In this document: positions 10,276 through 20,103 of the stretch, piece by piece
Layout of the letters: each line of letters opens with the position of its first letter
Position numbering within the stretch: the first letter of the stretch is position 1
DNA from: Pseudomonadota bacterium
GTDB lineage: Bacteria; Pseudomonadota; Alphaproteobacteria; Rhizobiales; Beijerinckiaceae
NCBI GenBank assembly: GCA_021781815.1
Contig: JAJXWB010000006.1
Span: forward strand, 1 to 64,000
Reading direction: 5' to 3'
DNA length: 64,000 nt
Notes under the pieces: generated by a model
The model's database searches: none
What the model was told of the DNA's origin: nothing
Seen by the model: only the letters and a program-made list of their open reading frames with translations
Translations under genes and position numbers: made by a program

Positions 10276-10283
10276 CGTTTCCA

Positions 10284-10300
10284 GACCGAACCGTTCGGTC
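10284..10300. promoter_or_regulatory. Putative TetR operator O1
   Basis: GACCGAAC-c-GTTCGGTC perfect inverted repeat directly upstream of tetR start. Confidence 0.7.
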
Positions 10301-10338
10301 ACCTTGTTAGTCGGTCGCGCCCGTGCTAGTCAAGCTCG

Positions 10339-10353
10339 ACCGAACCGTTCGGT
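10339..10353. promoter_or_regulatory. Putative TetR operator O2
   Basis: ACCGAAC-c-GTTCGGT, identical core to O1, 54 bp centre-to-centre. Confidence 0.7.
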
Positions 10354-10413
10354 TTGCTCGACCAGAGCCGCCCTGATGACACGTCACGCACGGACCCGAT
10401 TTCAGAGTCGCCG

Positions 10414-11574
10414 ATGACAGAGCAATTTCCGAAGGAAAGCTTCGAGCGATTGGCCGACCGGCTGAATGGTCCGGCTGGGGCGTCTTCGCCGGCGCGAGAC
10501 GCGTCCGCGCCATTCGAGAAGACTGCGCCGCCGGCGAAGCGCCGCGTCGTTCTTCCGATTCTGGGCGCGGCCGCTTTGCTCGCCGGCGTCTGGTACGGCT
10601 ATCGCTACGTCACGGAATGGCGGTTCATCGTCTCCACCGACGACGCTTATGTGAAGGCTGACACGGCGATCCTGTCGGCCAAGGTCGCCGGCCATCTGCT
10701 AGCTGTGCCCGTCGCCGAAAACCAGGTGGTGAAAGCCGGCGAAATTCTGGCTGAGATCGACCCCGGCGATTATCGTCTGGCGGTAGAGGCCGCGCAGGAC
10801 CGCATCGATACGCAATCAGCGACGGTTTCCCGCATCGAAGCGCAGGAGCGCGCGCAGATGGCCGCAGTGGCGCAGGCCCATGCGCAGGAAGCGGCGAGTC
10901 AGGCGGACCAGATCCGCGCCGCCTCCGAATTCGAGCGCACGCAGTCGCTGGTGGAAAAGAATTTCGCCACGCCGCAACGTCTCGATCAGGCGCGCGCGGA
11001 CAGGGATCGCACGATCGCGGCAGTCGCCGGAGCCGAGGCGGCGGTGAACGCTGCCGAGGCCAACCTTGCCGTACTGCGCGCGCAGCGCGCCGAAGCCGAG
11101 CGGGCGCGCGATGAACTGAAAATTGCGCTTGCCCGCGCCAGGCGCGACCTCGATTTCGCTACGGTGCGCGCGCCGTTCGATGGGGTGGTCGGCAACAAGG
11201 CGGCCCAGCCCGGCGCTTTCGTCACGCCCGGCGCCCGTTTGATGGCGCTGGTTCCTGTCGACACCGCCTATGTCGAGGCCAACTTCAAGGAAACGCAGCT
11301 CGGCCGTATCGCGCACGGCCAGAAGGCCACGATTCTGGTCGACGCCTATAACGATCGTCGGATCGAAGGCGTCGTCGATAGCGTCGCTCCCGCCTCCGGC
11401 GCGCAGTTCTCACTCCTGCCCCCGGAAAACGCGACAGGCAATTTCACCAAGATCGTGCAGCGCGTGCCGGTGCGCATCAGTGTGCCCGCTGACATCGCGC
11501 GCTCCGGCATCTTACGGCCGGGGCTGTCGGTCATCGTCGACATCGACACCCGCAGCGGCGACGCGGCGCGCTGA
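10414..11574 (+). CDS. HlyD/EmrA family efflux periplasmic adaptor
   Basis: Single N-terminal TM, STDDAYVKADTAILSAKVAGHL, long coiled-coil, ATVRAPFDGVVGNKAAQPGAFV. Confidence 0.9.
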   Translation: MTEQFPKESFERLADRLNGPAGASSPARDASAPFEKTAPPAKRRVVLPILGAAALLAGVWYGYRYVTEWRFIVSTDDAYVKADTAILSAKVAGHLLAVPVAENQVVKAGEILAEIDPGDYRLAVEAAQDRIDTQSATVSRIEAQERAQMAAVAQAHAQEAASQADQIRAASEFERTQSLVEKNFATPQRLDQARADRDRTIAAVAGAEAAVNAAEANLAVLRAQRAEAERARDELKIALARARRDLDFATVRAPFDGVVGNKAAQPGAFVTPGARLMALVPVDTAYVEANFKETQLGRIAHGQKATILVDAYNDRRIEGVVDSVAPASGAQFSLLPPENATGNFTKIVQRVPVRISVPADIARSGILRPGLSVIVDIDTRSGDAAR

Positions 11575-11579
11575 CGCGA

Positions 11580-13181
11580 ATGTCCGCCCTCGCGACAGCA
11601 GGCGACCGCCGCACGCCACGACCGGCGCCCGCGGCTTCAGCGCCGAATCAGAGATTCGACGCCCATCGCATCATCGCCTTCACCGGCATGGTGTTCGGCA
11701 TGTTCATGTCGATCCTCGACATCCAGATCGTCTCTGCTTCGCTCAACGAAATTCAGGCCGGACTTTCGGCCGGCGCCGACGAGGTGACCTGGGTTCAGAC
11801 GAGCTATCTGGTCGCTGAAGTCATCATGATCCCGCTTTCGGGATTTCTATCGCGCGCATTTTCAACGCGCTATGTTTTCACGATCTGCGCCGGCGGCTTC
11901 ACCGCCATGAGCTTTCTCTGCGCACAGGCCACGTCGATCGAACAGATGATCGTGTTTCGAGCGATCCAGGGCTTCATCGGCGGCGGCATGATCCCAACCG
12001 TGTTCGCCAGCGCCTTCACAGTATTTCCTCCATCCAAGCGCGTCGTCATCCAGCCGATCATCGGCCTGGTCGCAACGCTGGCGCCGACGATCGGCCCGAC
12101 GGCAGGAGGCTATCTCACCGACATTTTCTCCTGGCATTGGCTGTTTCTCGTCAATATCGCGCCAGGCATTCTCGTCACGCTCGTCTCCTGGTTCATGATC
12201 GACTTCGACGCTCCTGACCTGCGCCTGCTCAAGGGGTTCGACTGGACCGGCCTGATCTCGATGGCGGTCTTCCTTGGCGCCCTCGAATACGTGCTGGAGG
12301 AAGGCCCCTCCAAGAACTGGTTCGACGAGAACGTAATCGTCTATTCGGCGATTGCTTCGCTCGGCGGCGCGATCGTTTTCTTCTGGCGCTCCTATGTCTC
12401 GCGAAATCCTATCGTTGATCTGCGCGTCCACAGCACGAGCTTCTGGGCCGGCAGTCTGTTCTCGTTCGTGCTCGGCATCGGCCTGTATGGTCTGACTTAC
12501 ATCTATCCCGTCTATCTCGCGCGCGTTCGCGGCGACACGGCCTTGATGATCGGCGAGACGATGTTCGTCACCGGCATGATGCAGATGCTCTCGGCGCCGA
12601 TCGTCGGTCGCATCATGATGTTCGTCGACGCCCGCATCCTGCTCGCGATTGGTTTCGCCAATTTCGGCATCTCCTGCTGGCTGATGACTGACGTCACGAA
12701 GGACTGGGATTTCTGGCAATTGTTTGTGCCGCAGCTTTTCCGCGGGTCGTCGCTGATGCTGTGCATGGTGCCTATCAACAGCGTAGCCATGGGATCGCTC
12801 GCGGCTCACGAGATGAAGAACGCCTCTGGCCTGTTCAATCTGACTCGCAACCTGGGCGGCGCCGTCGGTCTTGCGATCATCAACACATTCCTGAATGATC
12901 GCTGGGATCTGCATCTCTCGCGGCTGCACGACCAGGTAAATTGGTCGTCCGACCGAACGCAGCAATGGCTGACGACGCTGACAGGCGCCTTCGCCAGGCT
13001 CGGCTCCTCCGCCGATCTGGCTGCAACCCGGCAACTCGCCGGCTTTGTCCGGCGGGAGGCCCTGGTCATGGCGCTATCGGACGTCTTTCTGCTGATCGCC
13101 GTGATCTTCGCCTTGATGCTGTTGCTGGTTCCTTTTGTCCGCAAGCCTCCCATGCTCGGCATGGGCGCTGACGGGCATTGA
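11580..13181 (+). CDS. DHA2 (EmrB/QacA) family MFS transporter
   Basis: DIQIVSASLNEIQAGL..DEVTWVQTSYLVAEVIMIPLSGFLSRAFSTR; adjacent to EmrA-like gene. Confidence 0.9.
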   Translation: MSALATAGDRRTPRPAPAASAPNQRFDAHRIIAFTGMVFGMFMSILDIQIVSASLNEIQAGLSAGADEVTWVQTSYLVAEVIMIPLSGFLSRAFSTRYVFTICAGGFTAMSFLCAQATSIEQMIVFRAIQGFIGGGMIPTVFASAFTVFPPSKRVVIQPIIGLVATLAPTIGPTAGGYLTDIFSWHWLFLVNIAPGILVTLVSWFMIDFDAPDLRLLKGFDWTGLISMAVFLGALEYVLEEGPSKNWFDENVIVYSAIASLGGAIVFFWRSYVSRNPIVDLRVHSTSFWAGSLFSFVLGIGLYGLTYIYPVYLARVRGDTALMIGETMFVTGMMQMLSAPIVGRIMMFVDARILLAIGFANFGISCWLMTDVTKDWDFWQLFVPQLFRGSSLMLCMVPINSVAMGSLAAHEMKNASGLFNLTRNLGGAVGLAIINTFLNDRWDLHLSRLHDQVNWSSDRTQQWLTTLTGAFARLGSSADLAATRQLAGFVRREALVMALSDVFLLIAVIFALMLLLVPFVRKPPMLGMGADGH

Positions 13182-13229
13182 TTTCCGAACTCCGCGATCG
13201 AATTCTGAGCGTCAACCCGATCCCGCCGC

Positions 13230-14309
13230 TTAAAGGCGCACGTCCGCGTCAGCCATCTGCGCCACTTTCGCTCCGATATCGGCGATCGCGGCGCGCAATT
13301 TCTCCGTCTCCGCGGAACTGCGGCCCGCCTGAGCGCCGCGCGCAACCTTGAGCGCGCCGCGGAGCGCAGCGACCTCGGCGCGCAGGCGCTCGGTCTGCGC
13401 GGCGCCGGATTCCTCTGCCGCGCGCGCGGAATCCATCTGCCCGGCCAAGCGACGCGAAACGTTGCGCGCGTCATCCTCTGCGGTCAGGCGGGCGCGCTCG
13501 GCCGCTTCGCTCGCCTTTTGCGCCTCGCGGAGCAAGGCGCGCGTCGCGTCCGCCTCCATGCGCTGGGTATCGAGCGCATGCTGAAATCCCGCCGCGCGCT
13601 CGCGTTCGGATTCAAAACGCGCCTGGGTCGCAGCCATCAATTGCTCGACGGCGCGCATCTCCTTCAGGACCATGTCGCGTTCTTCTCCAAGCCCGAGCGC
13701 GCGCTCTTCTTCATATTTCGCTTTGCGGGCAAGCGCCTCCAGATCTCGGTCGAGTCCTTCGATCCTCGCCACCAGGCCTTCGACCCGCGTTTCGAGTCCG
13801 GCGATCGCGCTCCTGCGCTCATCGGCCAGCGCCAGGAGAGCCGCATGCGCGCGACCAAGCTCCTCGTGGCGCGCGCGCGTCGTTTCGTACAACCCGGCCG
13901 CATCGTGCAGCTCCGTGATCAGCGCGCCGCGTTCGCCGTTCGCCTCGGCCAGTTCCCGCGTCGCAACCGCATGTCGGAGCGAAAGATCGGCGTGCTCGCC
14001 CCGCAATTGCGAAAGGTAGCCATTGAGCGTCACGATTTCAGTCGCGCGTCGCCCCAGTTCGGCCATTTGCAGCGCCTGCGCCGTAGCCTCCGTCTCCATC
14101 TTCTGTTCGAGACGACGACGTTCAGCGGCAAATTCGGCGCGCAGCAGATCGCGCTCGGCCACGACCTCGTCCATGGACAACGGCAGCAGCAATTCGAGCC
14201 GCCGTCGCGACAGCCGCATCGCTCGGCGCGAAATGGCCGGCAGCAACAACAGCGAAACAAGCCCGGCCGAAAATACGCCGAGCAAAAAAATCATGATCTC
14301 TTCGATCAA
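13230..14309 (-). CDS. Membrane-anchored coiled-coil protein of unknown function
   Basis: N-terminal TM (MIFLLGVFSAGLVSLLLLPAISRRA) followed by about 300 aa Ala/Glu/Arg-rich heptads. Confidence 0.65.
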   Translation of the reverse strand: MIEEIMIFLLGVFSAGLVSLLLLPAISRRAMRLSRRRLELLLPLSMDEVVAERDLLRAEFAAERRRLEQKMETEATAQALQMAELGRRATEIVTLNGYLSQLRGEHADLSLRHAVATRELAEANGERGALITELHDAAGLYETTRARHEELGRAHAALLALADERRSAIAGLETRVEGLVARIEGLDRDLEALARKAKYEEERALGLGEERDMVLKEMRAVEQLMAATQARFESERERAAGFQHALDTQRMEADATRALLREAQKASEAAERARLTAEDDARNVSRRLAGQMDSARAAEESGAAQTERLRAEVAALRGALKVARGAQAGRSSAETEKLRAAIADIGAKVAQMADADVRL

Positions 14310-14389
14310 AACGCCGAGGCCCTAGCCTGATGAAGTCCGCCGCGACAATGCCATGCGCGGGGCCGCAAGGTAAAGCGGCGGGAACAACG

Positions 14390-14965
14390 TCAGAACGGGT
14401 TCCAGGTCGATGTCGGCGTAAACTTGAGATAACCCAGATTGAGACCGAGCCGCGCGCCGACGCCCGAACGGATCGGCACGACGACGACCTTGTCCGCGGC
14501 CAGTGCGGTAAAGCCGAAGCCGCCAATCAGGTAGGCTGAGCCGTCGACGCCGCCGAACCTCTGGAAGATCGCTTCCACGGCGGGCAGATTGTACACAAGC
14601 ATCATGGTGCGGTCGCCATCGAGGCCCGCGTCGAAACCAAGCGAGGGGCCCTGCCAGTAAACCGGACGATCGCCGGCGTTGCGAGTATACATCTTGCCTT
14701 CGCCGTAGCGCAGGCCTCCGATGAAGGCGCCGGAGCCTTCCTGCCCGAGAATATAGGCGTTGGGCTTGCCCCAGCGCCGCGTCGCCGATTCAATTCCCTG
14801 TGCGAGGCCGCGCGACACAGATCCGAAGAAGCGGTGACCGTTGTTGACGATCTCGTTCGTCGAAAAACTGTCGGGAGCCTCGCTCGCCAGCACCGCGCCG
14901 GGCGCGGCTGTCAACAGCAGGGCGCCAGCCGATAGCTTCATCAACTCGCGGCGTGTCGTGGTCAT
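14390..14965 (-). CDS. eipA: DUF1134 / EipA-like periplasmic envelope protein
   Basis: Signal peptide then DSFSTNEIVNNGHRFFGSVSRGLAQGIE..WGKPNAYILGQEGSGAFIGGLRYGEG; start inferred at 14965. Confidence 0.75.
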   Translation of the reverse strand: MTTTRRELMKLSAGALLLTAAPGAVLASEAPDSFSTNEIVNNGHRFFGSVSRGLAQGIESATRRWGKPNAYILGQEGSGAFIGGLRYGEGKMYTRNAGDRPVYWQGPSLGFDAGLDGDRTMMLVYNLPAVEAIFQRFGGVDGSAYLIGGFGFTALAADKVVVVPIRSGVGARLGLNLGYLKFTPTSTWNPF

Positions 14966-15172
14966 GGCCGTCTCCTCCCGCGCTGGCGCGCCGTCCCAAA
15001 TCGAAGCGCGAGCTTCGCGCGCGAAAGCGGTGAACACATGGCGCAGCCCGATCCGCGCCGGCGCCGCCGACGTGCCGCCCGGCAGACTGCCGCAGCATGG
15101 TTAACGAAGGGTTGACAGCTCGGACAGGCAAGCCCGGCTCGCCGGCCGAACGCGGCGGCTGCCATGCGGCCC

Positions 15173-15982
15173 TCAGTTGGCCCGCCCCCAGGCGACGAAC
15201 GGCCCGTTTCGGAAATGGTCCGCGCGCTTGCCGTAACGCGCCGGCGCGCCGTCCGCGCCGAGCACCCGCCCGCCGGCCGCCCGCAGGATCGCGTCGCCAG
15301 CCGCAATGTCCCATTCCATGGTTGGACCGAAGCGTGGATAGACGTCGGCCGCCCCCTCCGCGATCATGCAGAATTTGAGCGAGGAGCCGACGTTCGTGCG
15401 CTCGGCGATCCTGAGCCCGGCCAGAAACGCCTCCGTCTCGGCCTCGCCATGCGACCGGCTCGCAAGCGCCACAAGTCCATCGGCGGGCGCAACGCGCGCG
15501 GCGATCTTTTTCCGCGCAGCCGCAGGCGGAAGCGCTGCGCCCGGCGCCGCAGCGCACAGGCAGGCGGTCGCGCCGCCGAGCCAGAGCTTCTCGAGCGCCG
15601 GCGCGTAGATCGCGCCCGCGATCGGCGCGCCATCCTCGATCAGCGCCAGATTGACGGTGAACTCGCCGTTGTGCGCCAGAAATTCGCGGGTGCCGTCGAG
15701 CGGATCGACCAGAATGAACCGCGCGCCGCATTCGGGCACGCGTCCCCGCGCGACTGATTCTTCAGCGATTACGGGAATATCGGGCAAATCCGCCGCCAGC
15801 GCCGCAAGGATCGAGGCCTCCGCCCGCTCGTCCGCGTCGCAGACAGGGCTCGAATCGGCCTTGGTACGCGCGCGCGGCGCGCCGGCGTAAACCTTCATCA
15901 CGACGCCCCCGGCCACGAGCGCGATTCGCCCGAAGATTTCGGCGATTTCTTCGCGCGCGGAATCGGAGAGCGAGGAGGACAT
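15173..15982 (-). CDS. cysQ: 3'(2'),5'-bisphosphate nucleotidase (inositol monophosphatase family)
   Basis: FILVDPLDGTREFLAHNGEFTVNLALIEDGAPIAGAIYAPAL; PTMEWDIAAGDAILRAAGG. Confidence 0.85.
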   Translation of the reverse strand: MSSSLSDSAREEIAEIFGRIALVAGGVVMKVYAGAPRARTKADSSPVCDADERAEASILAALAADLPDIPVIAEESVARGRVPECGARFILVDPLDGTREFLAHNGEFTVNLALIEDGAPIAGAIYAPALEKLWLGGATACLCAAAPGAALPPAAARKKIAARVAPADGLVALASRSHGEAETEAFLAGLRIAERTNVGSSLKFCMIAEGAADVYPRFGPTMEWDIAAGDAILRAAGGRVLGADGAPARYGKRADHFRNGPFVAWGRAN

Positions 15983-16029
15983 GGCTCCTCATGCGCCGAT
16001 CCGGGGGGACGATCAAGGGCGCGGCCCTT

Positions 16030-16045
16030 TTAAAGGAACATTAAG
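16030..16045. promoter_or_regulatory. Candidate CtrA box between cysQ and chpT
   Basis: TTAA-aggaaca-TTAAG, canonical TTAA-N7-TTAA spacing. Confidence 0.5.
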
Positions 16046-16220
16046 TCTGCGGCCCCAATGTGCGGCCGCGCTTTCCATACGCACTGCGCCGGAGTATCGA
16101 TTCGGACACGCGCCTGCGATTCGCGGGCGTGGAATGCCGGTTCGAAACCGGGTCGTGTAATGTTTGTAAAGTGGCCGCCCGGCGCCGTTTTCGCGTCCAA
16201 CGACCTTCCGGATCGCACTC

Positions 16221-16904
16221 ATGACCGATCAGCCCAAGGTATTCTCGCTCGCCCCACTCGACCTCGCCGCGCTACTCTGCTCGCGCGTATGCCATGACGT
16301 GATCTCGCCGGTGGGCGCCATCGTCAACGGCCTCGAAGTCCTGGAGGACGAGAAGGACGAGGACATGCGGACGTTCGCGCTCGACCTGATCAAGAAGAGC
16401 GCCCGCACCGCTTCAGCCCGCCTTCAGTTCTGCCGCCTCGCCTTTGGCGCGGCAGGATCGGCCGGCGCAGCGATCGACACCGGGGACGCGGAGAACGTCG
16501 CGCGCGGGCTGCTAGCGGACGGCCGCACCAGCCTCGAATGGAACGCGCCGCGCATTCTGTTGCCGAAGAACAAGGTCAAGCTCGTTCTCAACATGTGCCT
16601 GATCGCCGCAGCCGCAATTCCGCGCGGCGGGGTGATCATCGTGACGATCGCGGACGAAGGCGCAGACCTGTCGGTCGCGGCGAGGGGCGTGAACGCGCGT
16701 GTCGCCGCCCATGTGCCCTCCCTGCTCGATGGCCAGCCGGACAACGGTTCGGTCGATGCACACGGCATTCAGGCCTATTATACGGGCCTGGTCGCGCGCG
16801 ACAGCGACCTTGTCCTCACCTTCGAAAGCGCGCCGGAGAGCATGGCGCTCCGCGCCTCGCCGAGGCAGCAGGAGCAGGCGGCGTCGGCATCGAACGCTGC
16901 CTGA
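16221..16904 (+). CDS. chpT: Histidine phosphotransferase ChpT
   Basis: LAALLCSRVCHDVISPVGAIVNGLEVLEDE..DEDMRTFALDLIKKSARTASARLQFCRLAFGAAG. Confidence 0.85.
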   Translation: MTDQPKVFSLAPLDLAALLCSRVCHDVISPVGAIVNGLEVLEDEKDEDMRTFALDLIKKSARTASARLQFCRLAFGAAGSAGAAIDTGDAENVARGLLADGRTSLEWNAPRILLPKNKVKLVLNMCLIAAAAIPRGGVIIVTIADEGADLSVAARGVNARVAAHVPSLLDGQPDNGSVDAHGIQAYYTGLVARDSDLVLTFESAPESMALRASPRQQEQAASASNAA

Positions 16905-16987
16905 CCGGCAGGGATTTCAATCCTCCCTTAACCTAGGCGTCGCATAGTCTTGCGGAGGTGCGCATTCGCGCCTCCCCAGGCGGATAC

Positions 16988-19579
16988 ATGGACGATATCC
17001 TCAAGGATTTCCTGGTCGAAACGGCCGAGCACATCGACGCCGCGAGCGAGCAGCTCGTGCGTCTCGAGCGCGACCCGTCCGACAAGGAGATGATTTCGAG
17101 CATTTTCCGCCTCGTGCATACGATCAAGGGCACCTGCGGATTCCTGGGCCTGGCGCGGCTGGCGAAAATCACGCATGCGGCGGAAAACGTGGTCGGCCGG
17201 CTGCGCGACGGCGCCCGCCCGAGCGCCGACGCCATTACGCTCGTCCTGTCGACGATCGACCGCATCAAGGCCCTTCTCGCGGACATCGAAATCCGGGGCG
17301 AGGAGCCGGAGGGCGACGATTCGGCGCTGATCGAGGACCTGCTTGCCTTTGCGGCAGGAATGGACGCTCCGCTCGCCATGACGGCGCCCGCGCAAATCAG
17401 CGCCGCCGAAAGCCAAGCCCTTGCGCCCGAGCCGCCTGACTCGCCGACTGATACGGCCATGATGCCCGCAGCGCCGCGCGGGATCGGCCTTGAACACGCC
17501 GATGCTGCGCGTCCGCTCAGGACAGACACGATCCGGGTCACGATCGACGCGCTCGAATCGCTGATGCTGCTGGTGTCCGAGCTGGTGCTCACCCGCAATC
17601 AGCTCACCGAAGTCACGCGCGCCAATACGGACGAAGCCGTCAAGGGCGCGCTGCAACGTTTGTCAGCGGTCGCCACCGATCTGCAGGATGCGGTGATGCG
17701 AGCCCGCATGCAGCCCATGAGTCGCGTGTTCAACGCCCTGCCGCGGCTGGTGCGCGAACTCGCGTCCGAGCTGGGCAAGAAGATTGATTTCGTGGTGGAG
17801 GGCGCAGACACCGAACTCGACCGGCAACTTATCGACCTGATCCGGGATCCCTTGACGCATATGATCCGCAATTGCGCGGATCACGGCCTTGAAACGCCGC
17901 GGGAACGGGTCGAAAGGGGCAAGCCGGAAACCGGCGTAATCCGCATTTCCGCCGCCCACGAGGCCGGCCAGATTACGATCGAAGTCGGCGACGACGGACG
18001 CGGCCTCGATCTCGATTCCATCAGGAAGAAGGCGGTGGCGCAGGGGTTGACCAGTGCGCAGCAGATCTCCGTCATGTCGAACGAGGAGATCTACCGTTTC
18101 ATTTTTGCGCCGGGGTTTTCGACTGCAAAGTCGATCACCAGCGTATCTGGACGGGGCGTCGGTCTCGACGTCGTCCGCGACAACATCCACGCCATCGGCG
18201 GCACGGTGTCGGTTTCCTCGAAAGCGGGCGCAGGCGCGCGCTTTCTCATCCGCATTCCGCTCACGCTTGCAATCGCGCCGTCGCTGATCGTCTCTGCCGG
18301 AGGGCAGCGGTTCGCGCTGCCGCAGGCTGGCGTGATAGAGGCCGTTTCCATCGGTCGCGAATCGGAACACAGGATCGAGACCGTGCAGGGGGCGCTCGTC
18401 TTGCGTCTGCGCGACGAGGTGCTGCCAGTCGCGGATCTGGCCGGCCTGCTCGGGATTGGAACGCCGACCGTCGCCGACGATCAGGACCGCCTCGTCATCG
18501 TCGTGCGTGTCGCCTCGTCAACCTTTGGCGTGATCGTCACATCGGTCGACGACGTGCAGGAGATCGTCGTCAAGCCATTGGGCGCCCAGCTCGCGCATCT
18601 GCGCGTCTATTCCGGCCAGACGATCCTTGGCGACGGCTCGGTCGTGCTCATCCTCGACACAGGCGGCGTCGCCGATGCGCTTGGCCTCGATCGGTCGACG
18701 CATTATCGCGCGGCGGTTGCGGACGGGCCTGCCTTGCCGCGCCAGTCGAGCGCGCGCATCGTTCTGTTGCGCGCCGGCGCCGGCGTATGCAAGGCGCTGC
18801 CGCTCTCTTTGATCACACGGATCGAGAGCATTGACAGTTCCCAAATCGAGGAAACCGGCACGGGCTACGTCATCCATCACCGCGGTCAGCTCATGCCGCT
18901 CCTGCCGGCGGCTGCCACCGTCACGCCGTCGCACGCTCAACAACCGATCCTCGTCATCGGGTTCGGCGGCGAGACCATGGGTTTGCTCGTAGACGAGATC
19001 ATCGACATCGTCGAGGATCCGCTGGAAATACAGGTTGCGCATGGCGCGCCAGGTATCATCGGTTCGGCGCAATTCGGCGGCGTCGTCGCCGAATTGCTCG
19101 ACCTCACCCATTTCATTCGCATAGCCCGGCCGGATTCGGTGGCGCGCGGCGTCAACCGGAAGTTTCGGATCCTGCTCGTCGATGACCGGCTGTTCTTCCG
19201 GGACATGCTGACTCCGGTCCTGTCAGCCGCGGGCTATATGGTGACGACACGGGAATCGGCGGCTGAAGCCCTGGCGCTCGTAGAGAACGGCGTCGCCTTC
19301 GACGCCTTCGTTACCGACACCGACATGCCGGAGATGGACGGCTATTCGCTCGCGCGCGCGCTGCGCGCCATTCCGAACTGCAAACAAACTCCCATCATCG
19401 CGTTGACCGCGCATCCGAACAACAAGACGTTGAAGGCGGCGCACGCCTCCGGCGTCGACGCCATCGCCGGCAAGTTCGATCGGCAAACGCTGCTCAACGT
19501 GCTGGCTGAAGCGCTCGACCGGGGCGAGCTTTCAGGACAGCGCCTTGAAGACCGCATACTCTCGGAGACAGCGGCATGA
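16988..19579 (+). CDS. cheA: Chemotaxis histidine kinase CheA with C-terminal receiver domain
   Basis: Hpt FRLVHTIKGTCGFLG; ATPase DPLTHMIRNCADHGLETP, GRGVGLDVVRDNI; CheW-like domain(s); C-term RILLVDDRLFFRDML...DTDMPEMDGYSLARALR. Confidence 0.93.
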   Translation: MDDILKDFLVETAEHIDAASEQLVRLERDPSDKEMISSIFRLVHTIKGTCGFLGLARLAKITHAAENVVGRLRDGARPSADAITLVLSTIDRIKALLADIEIRGEEPEGDDSALIEDLLAFAAGMDAPLAMTAPAQISAAESQALAPEPPDSPTDTAMMPAAPRGIGLEHADAARPLRTDTIRVTIDALESLMLLVSELVLTRNQLTEVTRANTDEAVKGALQRLSAVATDLQDAVMRARMQPMSRVFNALPRLVRELASELGKKIDFVVEGADTELDRQLIDLIRDPLTHMIRNCADHGLETPRERVERGKPETGVIRISAAHEAGQITIEVGDDGRGLDLDSIRKKAVAQGLTSAQQISVMSNEEIYRFIFAPGFSTAKSITSVSGRGVGLDVVRDNIHAIGGTVSVSSKAGAGARFLIRIPLTLAIAPSLIVSAGGQRFALPQAGVIEAVSIGRESEHRIETVQGALVLRLRDEVLPVADLAGLLGIGTPTVADDQDRLVIVVRVASSTFGVIVTSVDDVQEIVVKPLGAQLAHLRVYSGQTILGDGSVVLILDTGGVADALGLDRSTHYRAAVADGPALPRQSSARIVLLRAGAGVCKALPLSLITRIESIDSSQIEETGTGYVIHHRGQLMPLLPAAATVTPSHAQQPILVIGFGGETMGLLVDEIIDIVEDPLEIQVAHGAPGIIGSAQFGGVVAELLDLTHFIRIARPDSVARGVNRKFRILLVDDRLFFRDMLTPVLSAAGYMVTTRESAAEALALVENGVAFDAFVTDTDMPEMDGYSLARALRAIPNCKQTPIIALTAHPNNKTLKAAHASGVDAIAGKFDRQTLLNVLAEALDRGELSGQRLEDRILSETAA

Positions 19580-20103
19580 GCATCGCAACGCAGGACGTGA
19601 CGGGCGAATTCGGAACAAAAGCCAAGCGCGAACGGCGCGGGTTCTTCAGCGTGAATGCGGGCGGCGCGGCGTTTGGCCTTCCGGTCGATTCGGTCCAGAC
19701 GATTTTTCGACTCCAGTCCATCACGCCCGTGCCGCTCGGCCCGCCGATTGTCGCGGGCCTTGTCAACCTGCGCGGAAAGGTCGTCACGGCGATCAGCCTC
19801 GCCAAGCGGCTGGCGATGAACGACGCGCCGCCGGCGCAATCTCCCTTCGCTGTCGCCGTCGATTGCCTTGGCGAGACCTACGCTCTCGTCGTCGACTCCG
19901 TTGGCGATGCGATGGAGTGCGATGAAGGCGACCTCATCGAAGCGCCGCCGCACGTCGACCCCCTGCGCGCCCACGCAACAAAGGCGTACTACCGCATCGA
20001 CGGCGGCATTCTTCCCGTACTGGATATCGAAGCGCTGGTCGAGATCGCCAACATTCAGACCCAACCGGCGTCCGCCAGCGCCAGTTCCGGAGCAGTGAAA
20101 TGA
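19576..20103 (+). CDS. cheW: Chemotaxis coupling protein CheW
   Basis: CheW fold motifs (LGPPIVAGLVNLRGKVVTAISLAKRL); 4-bp ATGA overlap with cheA. Confidence 0.88.
   Translation: MSIATQDVTGEFGTKAKRERRGFFSVNAGGAAFGLPVDSVQTIFRLQSITPVPLGPPIVAGLVNLRGKVVTAISLAKRLAMNDAPPAQSPFAVAVDCLGETYALVVDSVGDAMECDEGDLIEAPPHVDPLRAHATKAYYRIDGGILPVLDIEALVEIANIQTQPASASASSGAVK

Noticed and set aside
16126-16165. tRNA T-arm-like hairpin CCGGTTCGAAACCGG and nearby stem upstream of chpT
   Set aside because: No matching acceptor, D-arm or anticodon stem could be folded around it on either strand; treated as a chance palindrome.
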